Origin: CALXCT01 sp964422185
Lineage (GTDB): Bacteria; Bacillota; Clostridia; Oscillospirales; Oscillospiraceae
Assembly: GCA_964422185.1 (NCBI GenBank)
Contig: CAYRAG010000043.1
Location: forward strand, 1-14,581
DNA: 14,581 nucleotides
Direction: 5' to 3'
Part shown: piece by piece, positions 13,234 to 14,581 of the stretch
Numbering within the stretch: position 1 is the first letter of the stretch
How the letters are laid out: each line of letters starts with the position of its first letter
The notes under the pieces: generated by a model
The model's input: the letters and a program-made list of their open reading frames with translations, nothing else
Told to the model about the DNA's origin: nothing
Database searches by the model: none
Translations under genes and position numbers: made by a program

Positions 13234-14358
13234 ATGAAGATTATCCATGCCCAGGTATTCGATCCGGAGCTCGGCTTCCTGACCCGGGATGTGTGCTTCC
13301 AGGGCTCCCTGCTTACCCCGGTGAGCACAGACTGGGAGGTTTACGACGCCGCCGGCTGTTATGTGATCCCCGGCCTCACCGACCTGCATTTCCACGGCTG
13401 CCGCGGCGCGGACTTCTCCGACGGAGACGGCGCGGGACTGCGCACCATGGCGGAGTACGAGCTGTCCCGGGGCGTCACCCAAATCTGCCCCGCCGGCATG
13501 ACGCTGGAAGAAGACGCGCTGGCCGCAGCCTGCCGCACGGCGGCAGAGTACCATGCCTCCGGCACAAACGGCGCAGAACTGGTGGGCATCAACCTGGAGG
13601 GCCCGTTCCTGTCCGAGGCGAAGAAAGGCGGCCAGAACGGCGCGTGGCTGCGTGCGCCGGACATCCGGCTATTCCGCCGTCTGAACCAGGCCTCCGGAGG
13701 CCTCGTCCGCCTGGTCTCCGTCGCGCCGGAACTGCCCGGCGCCATGGAATTTATCCGCCAGGCGTCCGGAGACGCGGTGGTCTCCCTGGCCCACACCCAG
13801 TCGGACTACGACACGGCCATGGAAGCGTTCCGCCAGGGCGCAAAACAGGTGACCCATCTCTTCAACGCCATGGAGCCGTTTCTCCACAGAGCGCCCGGCG
13901 TGGTAGGCGCCGCGCTGGACAGCCCGGACTGCCGGGTAGAGCTGATCTGCGACGGCATCCACATCCATCCGTCCGTCGTCCGCGCCGTATTCAGAATGTT
14001 CGGGGCAGACCGGGTCATCCTGGTCTCCGACTCCATGCGCGCCACCGGTATGCCGGACGGGGAATATATGCTGGGCGGCCAGGAGGTGACCGTGCGCGGC
14101 GCGAGAGCCACCCTGCCGGACGGCACGCTGGCCGGCTCCGCCACCGATCTGATGCGCTGCCTGCGCAACGCCGTATCCTTTGGCATCCCGCTGGCAGACG
14201 CCGTCCGCGCCGCCTGTGTAAACCCCGCGAAAGTCCTGGGCATCTACCACCGCGTCGGATCCCTCGAGCCGGGCAAGGAAGCCCGCCTCGCCATCCTGAA
14301 CCCGGATCTGTCCCTGAAAGCCGTCTTCTTCCAGGGCGTCCCCGTTCCCGTCTCCTGA
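13234..14358 (+). CDS. nagA: N-acetylglucosamine-6-phosphate deacetylase
   Basis: NagA removes the acetyl group from GlcNAc-6-P to give GlcN-6-P for NagB. This amidohydrolase of 374 residues has PGLTDLHFHG (His52, His54), LEGPFLSEAKKGGQN (metal ligand Glu122), SLAHTQ (metal ligand His187), THLFNAM (metal ligand His208), CDGIHIHP (His243) and VSDSMRATG (catalytic Asp266), ending with a SLEPGKEARLAILN strand. All active-site residues expected for the single-metal type are present. The start MKIIHAQVF is chosen because homology begins there. It has no clear ribosome site; AAAAAGGAAG lies about 50 bases upstream, next to an in-frame GTG at 13186, so a longer start is possible. AgaA (GalNAc-6-P deacetylase) is a close relative and cannot be excluded. 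Confidence 0.92.
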   Translation: MKIIHAQVFDPELGFLTRDVCFQGSLLTPVSTDWEVYDAAGCYVIPGLTDLHFHGCRGADFSDGDGAGLRTMAEYELSRGVTQICPAGMTLEEDALAAACRTAAEYHASGTNGAELVGINLEGPFLSEAKKGGQNGAWLRAPDIRLFRRLNQASGGLVRLVSVAPELPGAMEFIRQASGDAVVSLAHTQSDYDTAMEAFRQGAKQVTHLFNAMEPFLHRAPGVVGAALDSPDCRVELICDGIHIHPSVVRAVFRMFGADRVILVSDSMRATGMPDGEYMLGGQEVTVRGARATLPDGTLAGSATDLMRCLRNAVSFGIPLADAVRAACVNPAKVLGIYHRVGSLEPGKEARLAILNPDLSLKAVFFQGVPVPVS

Positions 14359-14400
14359 ATCCCACAGGTTCCCTCTCCGCAGTCCGCGATTCTCTGCTCG

Positions 14401-14443
14401 TCAGCTGTCCCGCATCTCACGGTGCGCGGCAGCTGATTTTTTT
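14401..14443 (+). terminator. Intrinsic terminator at the end of the PTS-nag cluster
   Basis: Arms 14401-14414 and 14423-14436 pair over 14 positions, with one G-U pair and one C-C mismatch, around an 8-base loop, followed directly by seven T. It lies 42 bases after the nagA stop and is the only strong plus-strand terminator seen between the cluster promoter and the window end, supporting one long transcript. Confidence 0.85.
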
Positions 14444-14581
14444 CCGCTCTCTGCGACACCGCACGCCGCGGCAGGGAAGAGGTGCCACAAGGCCCAGACC
14501 GCTCTTCCGGATCCCGTACCCTCACAGCCCCCATACCAGACGGGAGAATGATGCAACCGCCGACAGACAAACCCGCACCGC

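Noticed and set aside
14244..14570. Minus-strand frame at the right edge
   Set aside because: It runs antisense over the nagA end and through the cluster terminator, with no ribosome site or recognisable motif.
1..14581. CRISPR array, tRNA or rRNA genes, riboswitch
   Set aside because: No regular spaced repeats, no tRNA cloverleaf or rRNA stretches, and no leader resembling a known riboswitch (including glmS) were found on either strand by eye.

Overview
The window looks like a chromosomal segment of a high-GC Clostridia-type Bacillota, probably a gut or other host-associated anaerobe. This rests on strong AGGAGG ribosome sites, TTGNNN-17-TANAAT promoters, a mannose-family PTS, and Clostridia-style NagA, NagB and RpiR proteins. 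No ribosomal or other marker gene is present, so the taxonomy is inference.

Left flank (1-1770). The first ~550 bases are clearly more AT-rich than the rest. They hold the first 50 codons of a minus-strand IS1182-type transposase running off the window edge, with its promoter and RBS, followed by a non-coding stretch with two short degraded reading frames. A PD-(D/E)XK (Rpn/transposase-like) nuclease gene follows on the plus strand and ends at a long GC-rich hairpin.

Central part (1869-6403). A PTS enzyme I gene (ptsI) lies on the minus strand. Divergent from it is a Cof-type HAD sugar-phosphatase gene whose promoter places the transcription start at the start codon. Next comes a solitary, shortened ISAzo13-type transposase gene with its own promoter and terminator, then a minus-strand gene for a two-helix membrane protein.

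Right part (6529-14443). One long plus-strand cluster encodes amino-sugar uptake and catabolism. It begins with a good promoter preceded by a perfect 6+6 inverted repeat. The order is PTS IIB, IIC, IID, a UPF0309 SIS-domain protein, PTS IIA, a one-helix membrane-anchored helical protein of unknown function, an HPr protein, an RpiR-family regulator, NagB (glucosamine-6-phosphate deaminase) and NagA (N-acetylglucosamine-6-phosphate deacetylase). It closes with a strong terminator.

Reading the parts together: EI passes phosphate from PEP to HPr, then IIA, IIB and the IIC/IID membrane complex, which imports and phosphorylates an N-acetylated hexosamine, most simply GlcNAc. NagA removes the acetyl group, and NagB converts GlcN-6-P to fructose-6-P and ammonia. 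RpiR probably senses a phosphosugar intermediate. Every step of the PTS relay is encoded within about 9.3 kb. The HPr lacks the regulatory serine used for catabolite repression, so this may be a dedicated relay. The least explained parts are the membrane-anchored helical protein between IIA and HPr and the UPF0309 protein between IID and IIA.
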